A stretch of DNA of 53,281 nt, taken from assembly GCF_000337375.1 (NCBI RefSeq), contig NZ_AOJG01000020.1:1-53281 (forward strand). Direction: 5' to 3'. Source of the DNA: Halorubrum lipolyticum DSM 21995. Its GTDB lineage: Archaea; Halobacteriota; Halobacteria; Halobacteriales; Haloferacaceae. The notes under the pieces were generated by a model, which saw only the letters and a program-made list of their open reading frames with translations, was not told the DNA's origin and ran no database searches. Below, piece by piece: positions 1-8,800 of the stretch. A program made the translations under genes and the position numbers. Numbering within the stretch: position 1 is the first letter of the stretch; each line of letters opens with the position of its first letter.

Positions 1-26
1 CGCTCAGAGATGTGTATAAGAGACAG
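1..26 (+). other. Nextera/Tn5 adapter remnant
   Basis: Positions 8-26 are exactly the 19-bp Tn5 mosaic end used in Nextera libraries (AGATGTGTATAAGAGACAG). The first seven bases are probably also non-genomic. Translating across it gives the peptides MCIRDR and VSYTHL, which are typical of this contamination. It should be trimmed. It artificially ends the minus-strand gene that follows. Confidence 0.96.
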
Positions 27-237
27 GGACGTGCATAAGTCCGAACCGGTCGTGGTCGTTCATGTCCCTGCTCACCGTGTCGGTGTGCGGTGCCATGACG
101 ACGGTCGTCTCCCAGCCGTCTTCCCGGCGCTCCTCGGCGAGCAGCTCCGTCTCCTCGAGGGTCTGTTCCCAGGCCTCGACGTGCGCCTCGCCGAGTCGCT
201 GTCGCTTTTCTACGAACGGGTCCGGATCGGGAACCAT
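27..237 (-). CDS. hypothetical protein, N-terminal part only
   Basis: About 70 genomic codons remain, starting at the ATG at 237-235 and running off the contig into the adapter. The visible part is acidic and soluble, with a helical stretch rich in Glu and Arg (EETELLAEERREDGWET), then VVMAPHTDT and a HDRFGL segment. I do not recognise a family with confidence. A TATA-like stretch (minus strand AATTATGC near 262-272) lies about 30 nt upstream, which fits an own promoter and a short leader. Nothing can be said of the C-terminus. Confidence 0.6.
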
Positions 238-290
238 GAGCTATTCGTCCGGTCCCGCAGGGCATAATTCTTTTCGAGTTCGGTCGGCGG

Positions 291-698
291 TCAGCGCACG
301 CCGAACCCCGTCTCCAGAAGGAACGAGACGCCGAGAACGATGACGCCGGCGAGAAACACCTTGCCGGCCACGCCGATCCGGTCGGTCGGCGCCGGGAGTC
401 GGACCCAGCGGAGCGGCGGGAGCCGTCGGACGATTCCCTCCAGTCGCGTGCCGCGCGCGCTTATCGGCGGTCCCGACAGGTCCTCGATCGACGAAGGCCA
501 CAGCCGGACCGTGCCGTAGCCGACCAACAGCCAGCCGCCGACGAACGTCAACGCCTTCCCGCGGACGAAGCCGCCTCCGGTCGCGATTCCGACGGCGAGC
601 GCGACCCCGGTCACCAACGCGGCGAGCGCGACGGCGTACGCGGCGGCGTCCGCCCACGCTCGCGCGAGCGTGGCGAGTCGGTCCCGAGCGGCGCCCAT
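291..698 (-). CDS. small membrane protein, unknown function
   Basis: The product is 135 residues. Hydrophobic segments lie near residues 18-38, 48-65 and 112-130. Between the last two is a basic stretch (RGTRLEGIVRRLPPLRWVR), so the protein is probably a three-helix membrane protein with a cytoplasmic loop. Its start is 3 nt after the stop of the upstream ABC ATPase gene, so it is probably the last gene of the peptide-transport operon. It resembles no transporter subunit I know. It may be an unrelated passenger of the operon. Confidence 0.72.
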   Translation of the reverse strand: MGAARDRLATLARAWADAAAYAVALAALVTGVALAVGIATGGGFVRGKALTFVGGWLLVGYGTVRLWPSSIEDLSGPPISARGTRLEGIVRRLPPLRWVRLPAPTDRIGVAGKVFLAGVIVLGVSFLLETGFGVR

Positions 699-701
699 CG
701 G

Positions 702-2060
702 TCAGTTCCGCGCTTCGATCACGTCGGCGGTTTCCCGATACTCCGACTCGTGGCGGTGGCAGTAGCTCAGCCGCCCGCTCTCGCTCACCTGGTGGAACGC
801 CGGCTTGACGCCTTCGTCGACGCCGCTCGCGCCGACGCCGTCACAGACGCTGCCGAACGCCTGGTTGAACCGGTCGAGCGCCTCGGCCTCGTCGTGGTCG
901 CCGGCGGTGTCGGCGACCTCCGTGAGGATCTCCTCGACCTCGTCGGGCACCGCGACATCGCCGAACAGCTCCTCGTACGTGTCGTCCATGGTGGCGAAGC
1001 GAGTCTCCATGCCGAACCGCTCGCGGAGCCGCTCGCGGATCGAGCGCTCGGCCCGCATCCGCTCGCGGAGGATCTCGCGGAAGGAGTTGAGGCTGTCCCA
1101 GAGATCGTCGTCGAGCTCCTCGTACCCGTCGGGGCGGATGCGGGCCGGACAGCGCGTACTGAACGGACAGCCCGAGGGCGGATACCGCGGGTTCGGCGGC
1201 GTGCCGTGGAGCGTGATCCGGTCGCGGCTCGCGGTCGGGTCGGGCTTGGGAATCGCCGACAGCAGCGCGTGGGTGTACGGATTCGCCGGGTCGGTGAACA
1301 GCTCCTCCGTCGGGCCGATCTCCATGATGTTACCGAGGTACATCACTGCGACCCGGTCGCAGATATGCCGGACGACCGAGAGGTCGTGTGCGATGAACAG
1401 GTACGTCAAGTCGAACTCGTCTTGAAGATCTTCGAGGAGGTTGATGATCTCGGCCTGGACGGAGACGTCGAGCGCCGAGACCGGCTCGTCGAGCACGATG
1501 AACTCCGGGTTGAGCGCGAGCGTCCGGGCGATCCCGATCCGCTGGCGCTGGCCGCCGGAGAACTGGTGCGGGTAGCGGTAGTAGTGTTCGGCCTCCAGCC
1601 CGACTTTGTCGAGCAGGTCCCTGACCCGCTCGCGCCGCTCCGCCGGGGTCTTCCACTCGTGGACGTCGAGCGGTTCGCGGACTATCTCGCCGACGGTCAT
1701 CCGGTCGTTCAGGCTGGAGTCGGGGTCCTGGAACACCATCTGGGCGTTCTGTCGCCACTCGTAGAGCTGGTCGCCGCGGATCTCAGTGATGTCGGTCCCG
1801 TCGAAGAAGATCTCGCCGTCGGTCGCGTCCTCGAGCTGGATGAGGGTTCGACCGAGGGTGGTCTTCCCGCAGCCCGACTCGCCGACGAGCCCTAGGGTCT
1901 CGCCGCGGCGGATATCGAAGCTGACGCCGTCAACTGCCTTGACCGGCCTGTTGTCGAGCAGGCTGCCGCTGTCGTAGTACGTTTTCAGGTCGCGGACCTC
2001 GACCATCGTGTCGGACGTCGCGTCAGGTGTCGTGCTCGGTTGTGCGGTGTTAGAACTCAT
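702..2060 (-). CDS. peptide/Opp-type ABC transporter ATP-binding protein (DppF/OppF type)
   Basis: This is the second ATPase of a peptide-type importer; it would hydrolyse ATP at the inner face of the permease pair. Visible motifs are Walker [10 protein letters not shown], signature SGGQRQRIG, Walker B EFIVLDEP followed by VSALDVSVQ, and the switch His in IAHDLS. It has 452 residues against about 320-340 for usual DppF. The C-terminal oligopeptide-transporter domain (GCPFSTRCP) is followed by a charged helical insertion of about 100 residues (around 315-410) before the last Cys-containing segment. The start overlaps the upstream ATPase stop by 4 nt (ATGA). The family is certain; the substrate (peptide, sugar or nickel) is not readable from sequence. 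Confidence 0.93.
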   Translation of the reverse strand: MSSNTAQPSTTPDATSDTMVEVRDLKTYYDSGSLLDNRPVKAVDGVSFDIRRGETLGLVGESGCGKTTLGRTLIQLEDATDGEIFFDGTDITEIRGDQLYEWRQNAQMVFQDPDSSLNDRMTVGEIVREPLDVHEWKTPAERRERVRDLLDKVGLEAEHYYRYPHQFSGGQRQRIGIARTLALNPEFIVLDEPVSALDVSVQAEIINLLEDLQDEFDLTYLFIAHDLSVVRHICDRVAVMYLGNIMEIGPTEELFTDPANPYTHALLSAIPKPDPTASRDRITLHGTPPNPRYPPSGCPFSTRCPARIRPDGYEELDDDLWDSLNSFREILRERMRAERSIRERLRERFGMETRFATMDDTYEELFGDVAVPDEVEEILTEVADTAGDHDEAEALDRFNQAFGSVCDGVGASGVDEGVKPAFHQVSESGRLSYCHRHESEYRETADVIEARN

Positions 2061-3421
2061 TCGCGCTCACCTCCGTGGGACCGCCCGCGGTGGCGGGCGA
2101 TCGCCGCCTCGGTCGACTCGTCCTCCGGATAGAGGAGACACGCCGCCGTGTGGTCGTCCGCGGTCTCGTCGACCGGCACCGGGATCGGATGGACCGCTTC
2201 GCACTCCTCGAACGCCTTGGGACACCGTGGCGCGAACCGGCAGTACGTCGGCTCCTCGTTCGGCGTCGGAACACTGCCGTCGATCGTCGCGAGCCTCCCG
2301 CCCACCTGTCCGCCGGGTATCGAGTTGAGCAATCCCTCAGTGTACGGGTGTTTCGGGTTCGCGAACAGCGGTTCGACGTCGGCGGACTCGACGATCTCGC
2401 CGGCGTACATCACGTTGACCCGGTCGGAGACGTCGGCGATCACGCCCATGTCGTGCGTGATGAACATCACCGCGACGTCGCGAGTCTCTTGGATCTCGGC
2501 GATCAAGTCGAGGATCTGCGCTTGGATCGTCACGTCGAGCGCGGTCGTCGGCTCGTCGCAGATGAGCACGTCCGGTTCGCAGGCGAGCGCCATCGCGATC
2601 ACGGCGCGCTGGCGCATCCCGCCGGAGAACTGGTGCGGGTACTCGTTGACCCGCCGCCTGGCGTCGGGGATCCCGACCGCTTCCAACAGATCGGCCGCCT
2701 CCTGTGTCGCCTCCTTACCGGTGAGCCCCTGGTGGAGCGAGAGCGATTCTTTGATCTGGTTGCCTACCGTGTAAACGGGGTTGAGGCTCGTCAGCGGGTC
2801 CTGAAACACCATCGAGATCCGGCCGCCGCGCATCTTCCGTTGCGCCTCGCCGGAGACCCGAGTGAGTTCGACGAATCCGCGCCGGATCGACGAGGGGTCG
2901 CCGGCGTCGCCGTCGAGGACGAAGACGCACTCGTCGCCGCTCGTGAGCCCGACCTCGTCGCCGTACCCGGCCGCGACCACGTCCACGAGGGGGACGTCTG
3001 CCGGGTCGGCGTACCCGAACTCGGCCGGCGTCGCGGCGGTCTGATCGAACACGCGCACCGGGTCGTACCGCGACTCGAGGTCGGCGACGGAGACGGTCCG
3101 TCCCGAGAACGCGTCGGCGAACGACCGAACGGTGTCGAGGTCGCGGTAGCGGATGCTGCTGCCGCGCAGGACGCGGCCGGGCGACTCGATGAGCCCCATC
3201 AGCGACCGGGCGGTGACGCTTTTGCCGCTCCCGCTCTCGCCGACAATCCCGACGGTCTCGCCGGGGTCGATCGTGAAGTCGATCCCGTCGATGGCCCGGA
3301 TCGTCTCCTTGTCGGTGAAGAACGTCGTCTGGAGGTTGCGGACGTCGACGAGCGACTCGTCGCCGCCCCCGTCGTCGGTCGCGCCGGTCGGCGTGGCCGA
3401 CGAGCGGTCGTCGGTCGACAT
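2057..3421 (-). CDS. peptide/Opp-type ABC transporter ATP-binding protein (DppD/OppD type)
   Basis: This is the first ATPase of the importer. Motifs are Walker [11 protein letters not shown]-loop [12 protein letters not shown], signature SGGMRQR, Walker B DVLICDEP with TTALDVTIQ, and switch His in FITHDMG. The C-terminus holds the cysteine-rich OppD-type motif (YCRFAPRCP, then EEC and AAC). It has 454 residues, longer than the usual 320-350, because about 100 residues are inserted between Walker A and the Q-loop (roughly residues 85-190), rich in Asp and Val. The same kind of extra material is seen in DppF and DppC here, so the whole complex seems enlarged. Its start shares one base with the stop of the permease gene (TGATG). 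Confidence 0.93.
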   Translation of the reverse strand: MSTDDRSSATPTGATDDGGGDESLVDVRNLQTTFFTDKETIRAIDGIDFTIDPGETVGIVGESGSGKSVTARSLMGLIESPGRVLRGSSIRYRDLDTVRSFADAFSGRTVSVADLESRYDPVRVFDQTAATPAEFGYADPADVPLVDVVAAGYGDEVGLTSGDECVFVLDGDAGDPSSIRRGFVELTRVSGEAQRKMRGGRISMVFQDPLTSLNPVYTVGNQIKESLSLHQGLTGKEATQEAADLLEAVGIPDARRRVNEYPHQFSGGMRQRAVIAMALACEPDVLICDEPTTALDVTIQAQILDLIAEIQETRDVAVMFITHDMGVIADVSDRVNVMYAGEIVESADVEPLFANPKHPYTEGLLNSIPGGQVGGRLATIDGSVPTPNEEPTYCRFAPRCPKAFEECEAVHPIPVPVDETADDHTAACLLYPEDESTEAAIARHRGRSHGGERE

Positions 3422-5151
3422 CAGGCGCCACCTCCGGCGGTCGCGGCCTCGGCCTCGTCGACGTCGGCCTCCGGATCGATGGCGTCCCGGATGGCGTCAC
3501 CGAGCGCGTTGAACGCGACGACCACCAGCACGATCGCGATCCCGGGGACGGTCGCGACGTGCCACGAGGAGGTTGCGACGTACGTCCGTCCGCCGTCGAT
3601 GAGCCGTCCCCACTCCGGGGTCGGCGGGTTGATCCCCAGCCCGAGGAACGTCAGCGCGGCGGTGGAGATGATGACCCCGCCGATCAGAAGCGACGCGTAG
3701 ATCAGGATGTAGCCGGCGATGTACGGCGCCATGTGTTTCTGCATCGTCCGCAGCGGCGTCTGGCCGTAGCTCTTGGCGGCGTCGACCCACTCCTGTTCGG
3801 AGACCTGGAGCGACGGCCCGCGTATCGCGCGCCACATCCCCGGCCAGAGAGTGAACGCGAAGATCAGCGCGAGCAGTAACCCGCCGTCTAACGGCTGTGC
3901 GATCGGGTGGTCCGCCTCCTGGAAGACGACGGAGACGAGCATGATGAGCAGCAGGGCGGGAACCGCCTGTATCGTGTCGCTCGTCATCACCGTCGCGATG
4001 TCGGTGATGCCTTTATAATAGGCCGAGAGGAGCGAGAGCACGACGGCGACGAACGCCCCGAGCCCGATGGCCGTCATCCCGATGGTGAGGGACGTTCGCG
4101 CCCCGTACGAGAGGTGCGTCATCATATCCTGTCCCCGGTTCGTCGTGCCGAGCGGTGCCCATCTGTCGTAGTCGTCGTAGCTCAACAGCCCGACGGTGTT
4201 CTGGCCGTCGGACCGGCTGTCGAGGTTGGCGAACACGTGGTTCACTTCCTGGACCTCGCCGTTCTCGTCGAGGTACTCGAAGCCGTTCGCGTTCGGTTCG
4301 TAGATGTTGTGTTCCGCCTCCACGGGGCTGACCGCCGGCGCCCAGAGCGCTAGCACGACGAAGATGAACACGATGGCAAAGCCGAACAGCCCCCAGTAGT
4401 TGCTCCGGAACCGACGGACCGTGTCGTCGGTCGGCGTCCAGTCGGCGCCCCGGTAGTGTGTGCGGTACGTCTCGTATCCCCGCCACACCCAGGCGAGGAG
4501 CGCGGTCGCGTACGCGAAGACGAGCCCGGTCCGGATCGCCCACGCGACCGCGGGAGAGAGCCCGAGGAAGGTGTCGTCCCAGCCGCCGTCCGGCGTGCGA
4601 TGTCCCGTGTTCGAGATCAGTTCGCGGCTCGTGAGCGACGGCAACGCGGACGAGAGCGCGTCCACGCTGCCGGTGATCGCGGCGATCGCCGCGGAGAACG
4701 CGCCGCCGACCGGGGTGTACGCGATCAGCGCGGCGACGGCGACGAGAGCGCTCGCGAGCTCGACGCGTTTCGCCCAGCGATGCCCCCGACGCGACAGCTC
4801 GAGGCCGAGGACGTCGACCGTCGCGTCCGGCACGTACTCGCTGACCGGGATCGAAACGGCGAACGCCAGCGCGAAGCCGAAGACGACGGTCGCGACCGCC
4901 CCGGCGGCGGGGCCGAGCGTCCCGGCGACGTTCCCTCCGATAGCGGCCGGCGTGGCCGCGAAGAGGTCGACGACGAATCCGATGACCGCGAACAGCGTGT
5001 CGATACCGGCGAACACGCGGCCGATCTCCAGCGCGAGCAGCAACGCCAGCACGCCGAGCCACACGGCCGCCGGACGCGGGTTCTCTCCGAGGAGTTTGCG
5101 GAACGATTTATCAGAGTCTCGCTTGTCGACGTCGGTCTGTGTCGTGCTCAT
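3421..5151 (-). CDS. peptide-type ABC transporter permease (DppC type, long N-terminus)
   Basis: This is an inner-membrane permease subunit of 576 residues. The start ATG at 5151-5149 overlaps the DppB stop as ATGA; the reading frame continues upstream but there it is only a shadow of dppB. The last ~330 residues are a normal DppC: first helix after RFRSNYWGLFGF, a periplasmic-type loop, NRGQDMMTHLSYGARTSL, the EAA loop DAAKSYGQTPL with HMAPY, and a final helix near FNALGDAIRDAIDP. The first ~235 residues are an added module with about five hydrophobic segments absent from standard ~300-residue bacterial DppC. Long DppC forms occur in haloarchaea as far as I recall, and their extra module has no assigned role. 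Confidence 0.92.
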   Translation of the reverse strand: MSTTQTDVDKRDSDKSFRKLLGENPRPAAVWLGVLALLLALEIGRVFAGIDTLFAVIGFVVDLFAATPAAIGGNVAGTLGPAAGAVATVVFGFALAFAVSIPVSEYVPDATVDVLGLELSRRGHRWAKRVELASALVAVAALIAYTPVGGAFSAAIAAITGSVDALSSALPSLTSRELISNTGHRTPDGGWDDTFLGLSPAVAWAIRTGLVFAYATALLAWVWRGYETYRTHYRGADWTPTDDTVRRFRSNYWGLFGFAIVFIFVVLALWAPAVSPVEAEHNIYEPNANGFEYLDENGEVQEVNHVFANLDSRSDGQNTVGLLSYDDYDRWAPLGTTNRGQDMMTHLSYGARTSLTIGMTAIGLGAFVAVVLSLLSAYYKGITDIATVMTSDTIQAVPALLLIMLVSVVFQEADHPIAQPLDGGLLLALIFAFTLWPGMWRAIRGPSLQVSEQEWVDAAKSYGQTPLRTMQKHMAPYIAGYILIYASLLIGGVIISTAALTFLGLGINPPTPEWGRLIDGGRTYVATSSWHVATVPGIAIVLVVVAFNALGDAIRDAIDPEADVDEAEAATAGGGA

Positions 5152-6218
5152 TGGTCGTACCCCACGCGCGGGTCGATGATCGTGTAGAGGAAGTCCTGAA
5201 GGATGTTCAAAAACAGGATGATCAGGGTGAAGATGAAAAGCAGCGCGCCCGCCATCGGGAGGTCGCCCTGCGTCACCGACTGGAAGAAGATCCGGCCGAG
5301 ACCGTTGATGTTGAAGATCTGTTCGACGATCACGGATCCGCCGATGAGGAGGAACGCCTCGCTCGTGATCACCGGCAACAGCGGGATCAGGGCGTTCCGG
5401 AAGATGTGTTTCCAGACGATCACGCGGCTGGTGAGTCCCTTCGCGCGGGCGGTCTCGACGAAGTTGGCGTTGACCGTCTCCAACATCGCCGTCCGTCCGA
5501 TCCGCAGCTCGGCCGCCATCGACGCCGACCCCAGAATGAGCGCCGGCGGAAGGATCAGCTTGACGTCGATCGCGAGGGCGGTCCAGTCGCTGACGTACGG
5601 CACCGGGAAGAACAGGAGATCCATCGTCGAGAACCAGTCGAAGTCCGGCGTTCCGGTGATACTGATGTCCCTCGACAGGAAGTCGGGGCCGAACGCGTAC
5701 CAGTCGAAGCCGAACGGGCCCCCGCCGTTGCGCGTCTGTCGGAGCGTCGCGAGCGCCAGCACGCTCAGCCAGAAGTTCGGGAGCGCCTGCCAGAGGATCC
5801 CGCCGAAGGACGCGGTGTAGTCGCCGAGCGAGTTCGGGTTGAGACCGGCGTAGAAGCCGAGCGGAATCCCGATGAAGAGGGGCAACAGGATCGCCCAGAA
5901 ACCGAGCCAGAGGGTCGCGGGGGCGGCCCCGACGACGATCTCGATGATGGGGCGACCGGCCTGAACGACCCACGACTGGCCGAAGTCGAACGTCAGGAAG
6001 CTGGTGATGAAGTCCACGTACTGTTGCCAGAGCGGCTCGTCGAGTCCGAGTCGCTCGCGGATCGCTTGGGCGTCACCACCTGTCGCCTGGGGGCCGAGAA
6101 TCGCCGCGACGGGATCGATCGGCCCCATTCGAAGCATGACGAACAGGAAGCTCAACACGAGGAACAACACGGGGACCGTGAGCAGCAGCCGTTTGACGAA
6201 GTACTCCCAGCGGCTCAT
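5148..6218 (-). CDS. peptide-type ABC transporter permease (DppB type)
   Basis: This permease of 356 residues is slightly longer than usual DppB (~310-340). The first helix is LLLTVPVLFLVLSFLFVML; then come IRERLGLDEPLWQQYVDF and FDFGQSWV, characteristic of DppB, and the EAA loop ETARAKGLTSRVIVWKHIF with RNALIPLLP. The end GRIFFQSVTQGDLPM and IIDPRVGYD is also typical. It pairs with DppC to form the membrane channel. Its start is 105 nt after the binding-protein stop and its stop overlaps DppC, so it is inside the operon. Confidence 0.94.
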   Translation of the reverse strand: MSRWEYFVKRLLLTVPVLFLVLSFLFVMLRMGPIDPVAAILGPQATGGDAQAIRERLGLDEPLWQQYVDFITSFLTFDFGQSWVVQAGRPIIEIVVGAAPATLWLGFWAILLPLFIGIPLGFYAGLNPNSLGDYTASFGGILWQALPNFWLSVLALATLRQTRNGGGPFGFDWYAFGPDFLSRDISITGTPDFDWFSTMDLLFFPVPYVSDWTALAIDVKLILPPALILGSASMAAELRIGRTAMLETVNANFVETARAKGLTSRVIVWKHIFRNALIPLLPVITSEAFLLIGGSVIVEQIFNINGLGRIFFQSVTQGDLPMAGALLFIFTLIILFLNILQDFLYTIIDPRVGYDQ

Positions 6219-6323
6219 GGAAGTACCCGTTCTTGCGTGGTCATGGTGGGCATACGTCGAGTGAGTATCCGGGGAGAGACCCGTGATCTAACTAAATGCT
6301 TCGATAACGTGGGGAGACCGAAG

Positions 6324-8213
6324 TTACTCGGCCTCTTCTTCGAGGTTCGTGTGCCAGTCGAGGTAGAACCCGTTGGTCTCTTCCGGCATCACCGACGTGT
6401 TGGTGTTGAGCGGCTCGAGCTGGAACATACCGTACGGAACCGCGGGCCAGCTCCAGATCCAGCCGAGCGAGTACATCTGGAGTTCGCCGTCCTCACCGCG
6501 GCTCTGGAGCGTCGAGAACTGCGACGTCTCGAGTGACAGGTCGAGGCCGGTCCCGGACAGCAGGTCGCGGATGAGCTCAGCTGCCGTCTGGAACACCTCG
6601 CTCTCGTAGGTGGTGAGCGTCATCTCGGTCGGACTGTCGGAGGTGAATCCGGCCTCTTCGAGGACCGTCTGGGCCCCCTGCGAGTCGCTCTCCCCGAGGC
6701 CGTAGGGGTAGTCTTCGAGGAACGACTCGTACCCGTCCTGGCCAGTCGGCCAGATCGCCGGCGGCAGGAAGCTGTATGCCGGCGTGCCGCGGCCCGCGAA
6801 CACCTCCTGGACGATCTGCTCTTTGTTCATCACGTACGCGACCGCCTGTCGCGCCGCCCGCTCCGTGTTCGAGGCGTTGAACCCGAAGTAGAAGGTGCTG
6901 ATCTCGGAGACCCCGAGGTAGTTCACTTCCTCCTCGAGGTCGCCGGCCGGACCGTACGTCCCGACCTGTCGGCCGCGGTCGTCCTCCTCGGCGTCGATGG
7001 CGTCCGCCTCGTAAGCGAACGTCGGCATCTCGAACCGGTCGGCGTTCTGTTCGAGGGAGTACGTCCAAGCGGCCTGGTCGTCCTCGATGATCTCCCAGTT
7101 GACGGCCTCGACGCTTGCGGTCTCACCCCAGTAGTCGTCGTTGCGGACGACGCTGACGTCCTCGTCGACGTTGAACTCGTCGAGCTCGAACGGGCCGGTT
7201 CCGTTTGCCACGTCGGTGCTGAACTCGTCGTGGGAGACTTCGCCGTCGTAGCCCTCGATGTCGTCGACGTACCCCTCGGGGATCACCGCGAAACTGCTGT
7301 ACGCGATGATGGAGAGGACGTCGGGGTTCGGGCCGACGAGCTGGATCTCGAGCGTCTGGTCGTCGATGACCTCGACGGCGAGCGAGTCGGGCTCCGGGTC
7401 GCCCTCGTCGTCCATCTCGACGTCGATCCCGAGCCCGGTAGGCTGGTTGAGGGTGAACGTCGCGCGCTCGGAGTTCGCCGACTCGACGGTGCGCCGCCAG
7501 GAGTACTTCACGTCCTGTGCGGTCACGGTTCCGCCCCCGTGGAACTGGATGTCCTCTTTGAGCGTGAACGTCCACGTGGTCCCGTCCTCGGAGACCTCGT
7601 ACTCTTCGAGGAGCTGGTTTTCGACTTCGGGGACGCCGTTCGGGAACTCGGTGAGGTTCTCGTAGATCTGCGTGATGACGATCGACGACGCCGTGTCGGT
7701 CGACATGATCGGGTCCAGCTCGTCGAAGGTGCTGTTGATGAGGTTGAGCGTGTCGTCACCCTCGACCGTCGTCGTGTTGAGCTGCTGCCAGTGCTTGCCG
7801 AGCGCGCCGGTCAGCGGCACGTCGACGTAGTCGTACCAGAACAGCTCGGTGAATCCGTGGTACAACGGGGTGAGCACCGCGTCGTCGCGGACCGCCTCCT
7901 CCATCTCGACGTAGGCCTCCTGGCGGAGATCCTCGTCTTCCGGGAGGGGATTCTCGACCGCGCGTTCCCACGCGGCCTGCGCCTGGTCGGCGTAGGTGGG
8001 TCCGCTGTCTCCCCCGTCTTCGCCGTCTTCGCCGTCTTCGCCGTCCATTCCGTCGCTACCGTCTTCGCCGTCGGTGTCGTTACCGTCGCTACCGTCGGAG
8101 GGCTCCTGATCGGAACAGCCGGCGAGGCTTACCGCCGCCCCGCCGCCAAGGAGGCCGAGTAGCCGTCGTCGCTTCGTGCTCTCAACTGCCTCTCCATTTG
8201 CTGGATCGGGCAT
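6324..8213 (-). CDS. extracellular solute-binding protein family 5, Tat lipoprotein
   Basis: This 629-residue protein is the ligand-capturing subunit of the importer and the first gene of its operon. The N-terminus has a twin-arginine signal (KRRRLLGLLGGGAAVSLAGC) ending in a lipobox, so it should be folded in the cytoplasm, exported by Tat and lipid-anchored at Cys33. An acidic Asp/Gly/Glu linker (about residues 38-70) encoded by 9-nt repeats follows. The mature part carries family-5 features: EIYENLTEF, TWTFTLKEDIQFHGG, TAQDVKYSWRR and ARQAVAYVMNKEQIVQEVFAG. Ligand is unknown; family 5 binds peptides, nickel or oligosaccharides. Confidence 0.93.
   Translation of the reverse strand: MPDPANGEAVESTKRRRLLGLLGGGAAVSLAGCSDQEPSDGSDGNDTDGEDGSDGMDGEDGEDGEDGGDSGPTYADQAQAAWERAVENPLPEDEDLRQEAYVEMEEAVRDDAVLTPLYHGFTELFWYDYVDVPLTGALGKHWQQLNTTTVEGDDTLNLINSTFDELDPIMSTDTASSIVITQIYENLTEFPNGVPEVENQLLEEYEVSEDGTTWTFTLKEDIQFHGGGTVTAQDVKYSWRRTVESANSERATFTLNQPTGLGIDVEMDDEGDPEPDSLAVEVIDDQTLEIQLVGPNPDVLSIIAYSSFAVIPEGYVDDIEGYDGEVSHDEFSTDVANGTGPFELDEFNVDEDVSVVRNDDYWGETASVEAVNWEIIEDDQAAWTYSLEQNADRFEMPTFAYEADAIDAEEDDRGRQVGTYGPAGDLEEEVNYLGVSEISTFYFGFNASNTERAARQAVAYVMNKEQIVQEVFAGRGTPAYSFLPPAIWPTGQDGYESFLEDYPYGLGESDSQGAQTVLEEAGFTSDSPTEMTLTTYESEVFQTAAELIRDLLSGTGLDLSLETSQFSTLQSRGEDGELQMYSLGWIWSWPAVPYGMFQLEPLNTNTSVMPEETNGFYLDWHTNLEEEAE
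8016..8042. repeat. 9-nt tandem repeat in the linker of the binding protein
   Basis: Three perfect copies of GTCTTCGCC, with a further copy at 8061-8069, encode Gly-Glu-Asp units of the acidic linker after the lipobox. Such units can expand or contract by slippage without a frameshift, so linker length may vary between strains. Confidence 0.85.
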
Positions 8214-8235
8214 AGTACTTCGATTTTGCTAGGTG

Positions 8236-8243
8236 ATACTAAA
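8236..8243 (-). promoter_or_regulatory. TATA-like box of the ABC importer operon
   Basis: The minus strand reads TTTAGTAT about 27 nt before the binding-protein ATG at 8213, which fits an archaeal TATA box with a leaderless or very short leader transcript. The surrounding 84-nt gap to mptD is notably AT-rich. Confidence 0.55.
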
Positions 8244-8297
8244 GTCTTCCTCAAGGTTCCGTATAGTCCTCAGGAGAATTCGAACGCGAGTGAACGC

Positions 8298-8660
8298 TCA
8301 GTTGGTCTCGTCGCTCGCCACGCCGTCGACCGAGACCAGCTCCATCAGCGGGTACCCGTCACGCATCGCCATCCGGGTGCGGACCGTCACGCCCTCGTAG
8401 GCGATCCGCATCTCGACGTCCATCAGCGAGCCGGTCAGCTCCGTGTAGCCGTTCTCGTGGTCGATCGCGTCCGCGACCCGATCGTCGTGGATCTCGACGG
8501 CCACCGACTCGCAGAAGGGCTGGTTCTCGATCGCCTCTGCCATCGCGGCCTCCAGGCTCCGCGTGCTCGACGGGCTGACGGGCGTCCCGGCGAACTGGTG
8601 GTACAGCGAGCCGAACTTGATCCCGGCCTCGAAACACGCCTGCTGGGCGTCGGTTGCCAT
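8298..8660 (-). CDS. mptD: archaeal dihydroneopterin aldolase (MptD family)
   Basis: This 120-residue protein matches the archaeal MptD family in length and in pattern: ACFEAGIKFGSLYHQFAGTP at the start, SLEAAMAEAIENQPFCESV in the middle and GYTELTGSLMDVEM with MAMRDGYPLMELV at the end. MptD converts 7,8-dihydroneopterin to 6-hydroxymethyl-dihydropterin with release of glycolaldehyde, on the archaeal route to folate- or methanopterin-type carriers. It is unrelated in sequence to bacterial FolB. It stands alone, divergent from the amidohydrolase gene, with a 140-nt shared intergenic region. Confidence 0.82.
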   Translation of the reverse strand: MATDAQQACFEAGIKFGSLYHQFAGTPVSPSSTRSLEAAMAEAIENQPFCESVAVEIHDDRVADAIDHENGYTELTGSLMDVEMRIAYEGVTVRTRMAMRDGYPLMELVSVDGVASDETN

Positions 8661-8800
8661 GGGTCGAACTCCGACGGCGGCGGGGAAAGAACGTTCGGAG
8701 GCGGAACCGGCGAGGGCGACGACAGCGCCCTGGAATCACCGCGACGCCCGCCCCGCCGCCGAACGGAAGGCGTTAGGTCCGCCGGCCGGAATCGGGGTCC

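Noticed and set aside
2075-3700. 541-codon open frame antisense to the ABC ATPase genes
   Set aside because: It mirrors the third-position GC bias of the genuine minus-strand genes with Walker and signature motifs, and its own translation has no domain. Long antisense frames are expected at this GC content.
5152-5973. N-terminal extension of the DppC frame to 850 residues
   Set aside because: The added part is an Arg/Pro-rich frame-shifted reading of dppB. The ATGA overlap and the MSTTQTD start mark the true beginning.
7230-8162. 310-codon plus-strand frame inside the binding-protein gene
   Set aside because: It is the complement of a clear solute-binding protein and has no family features.
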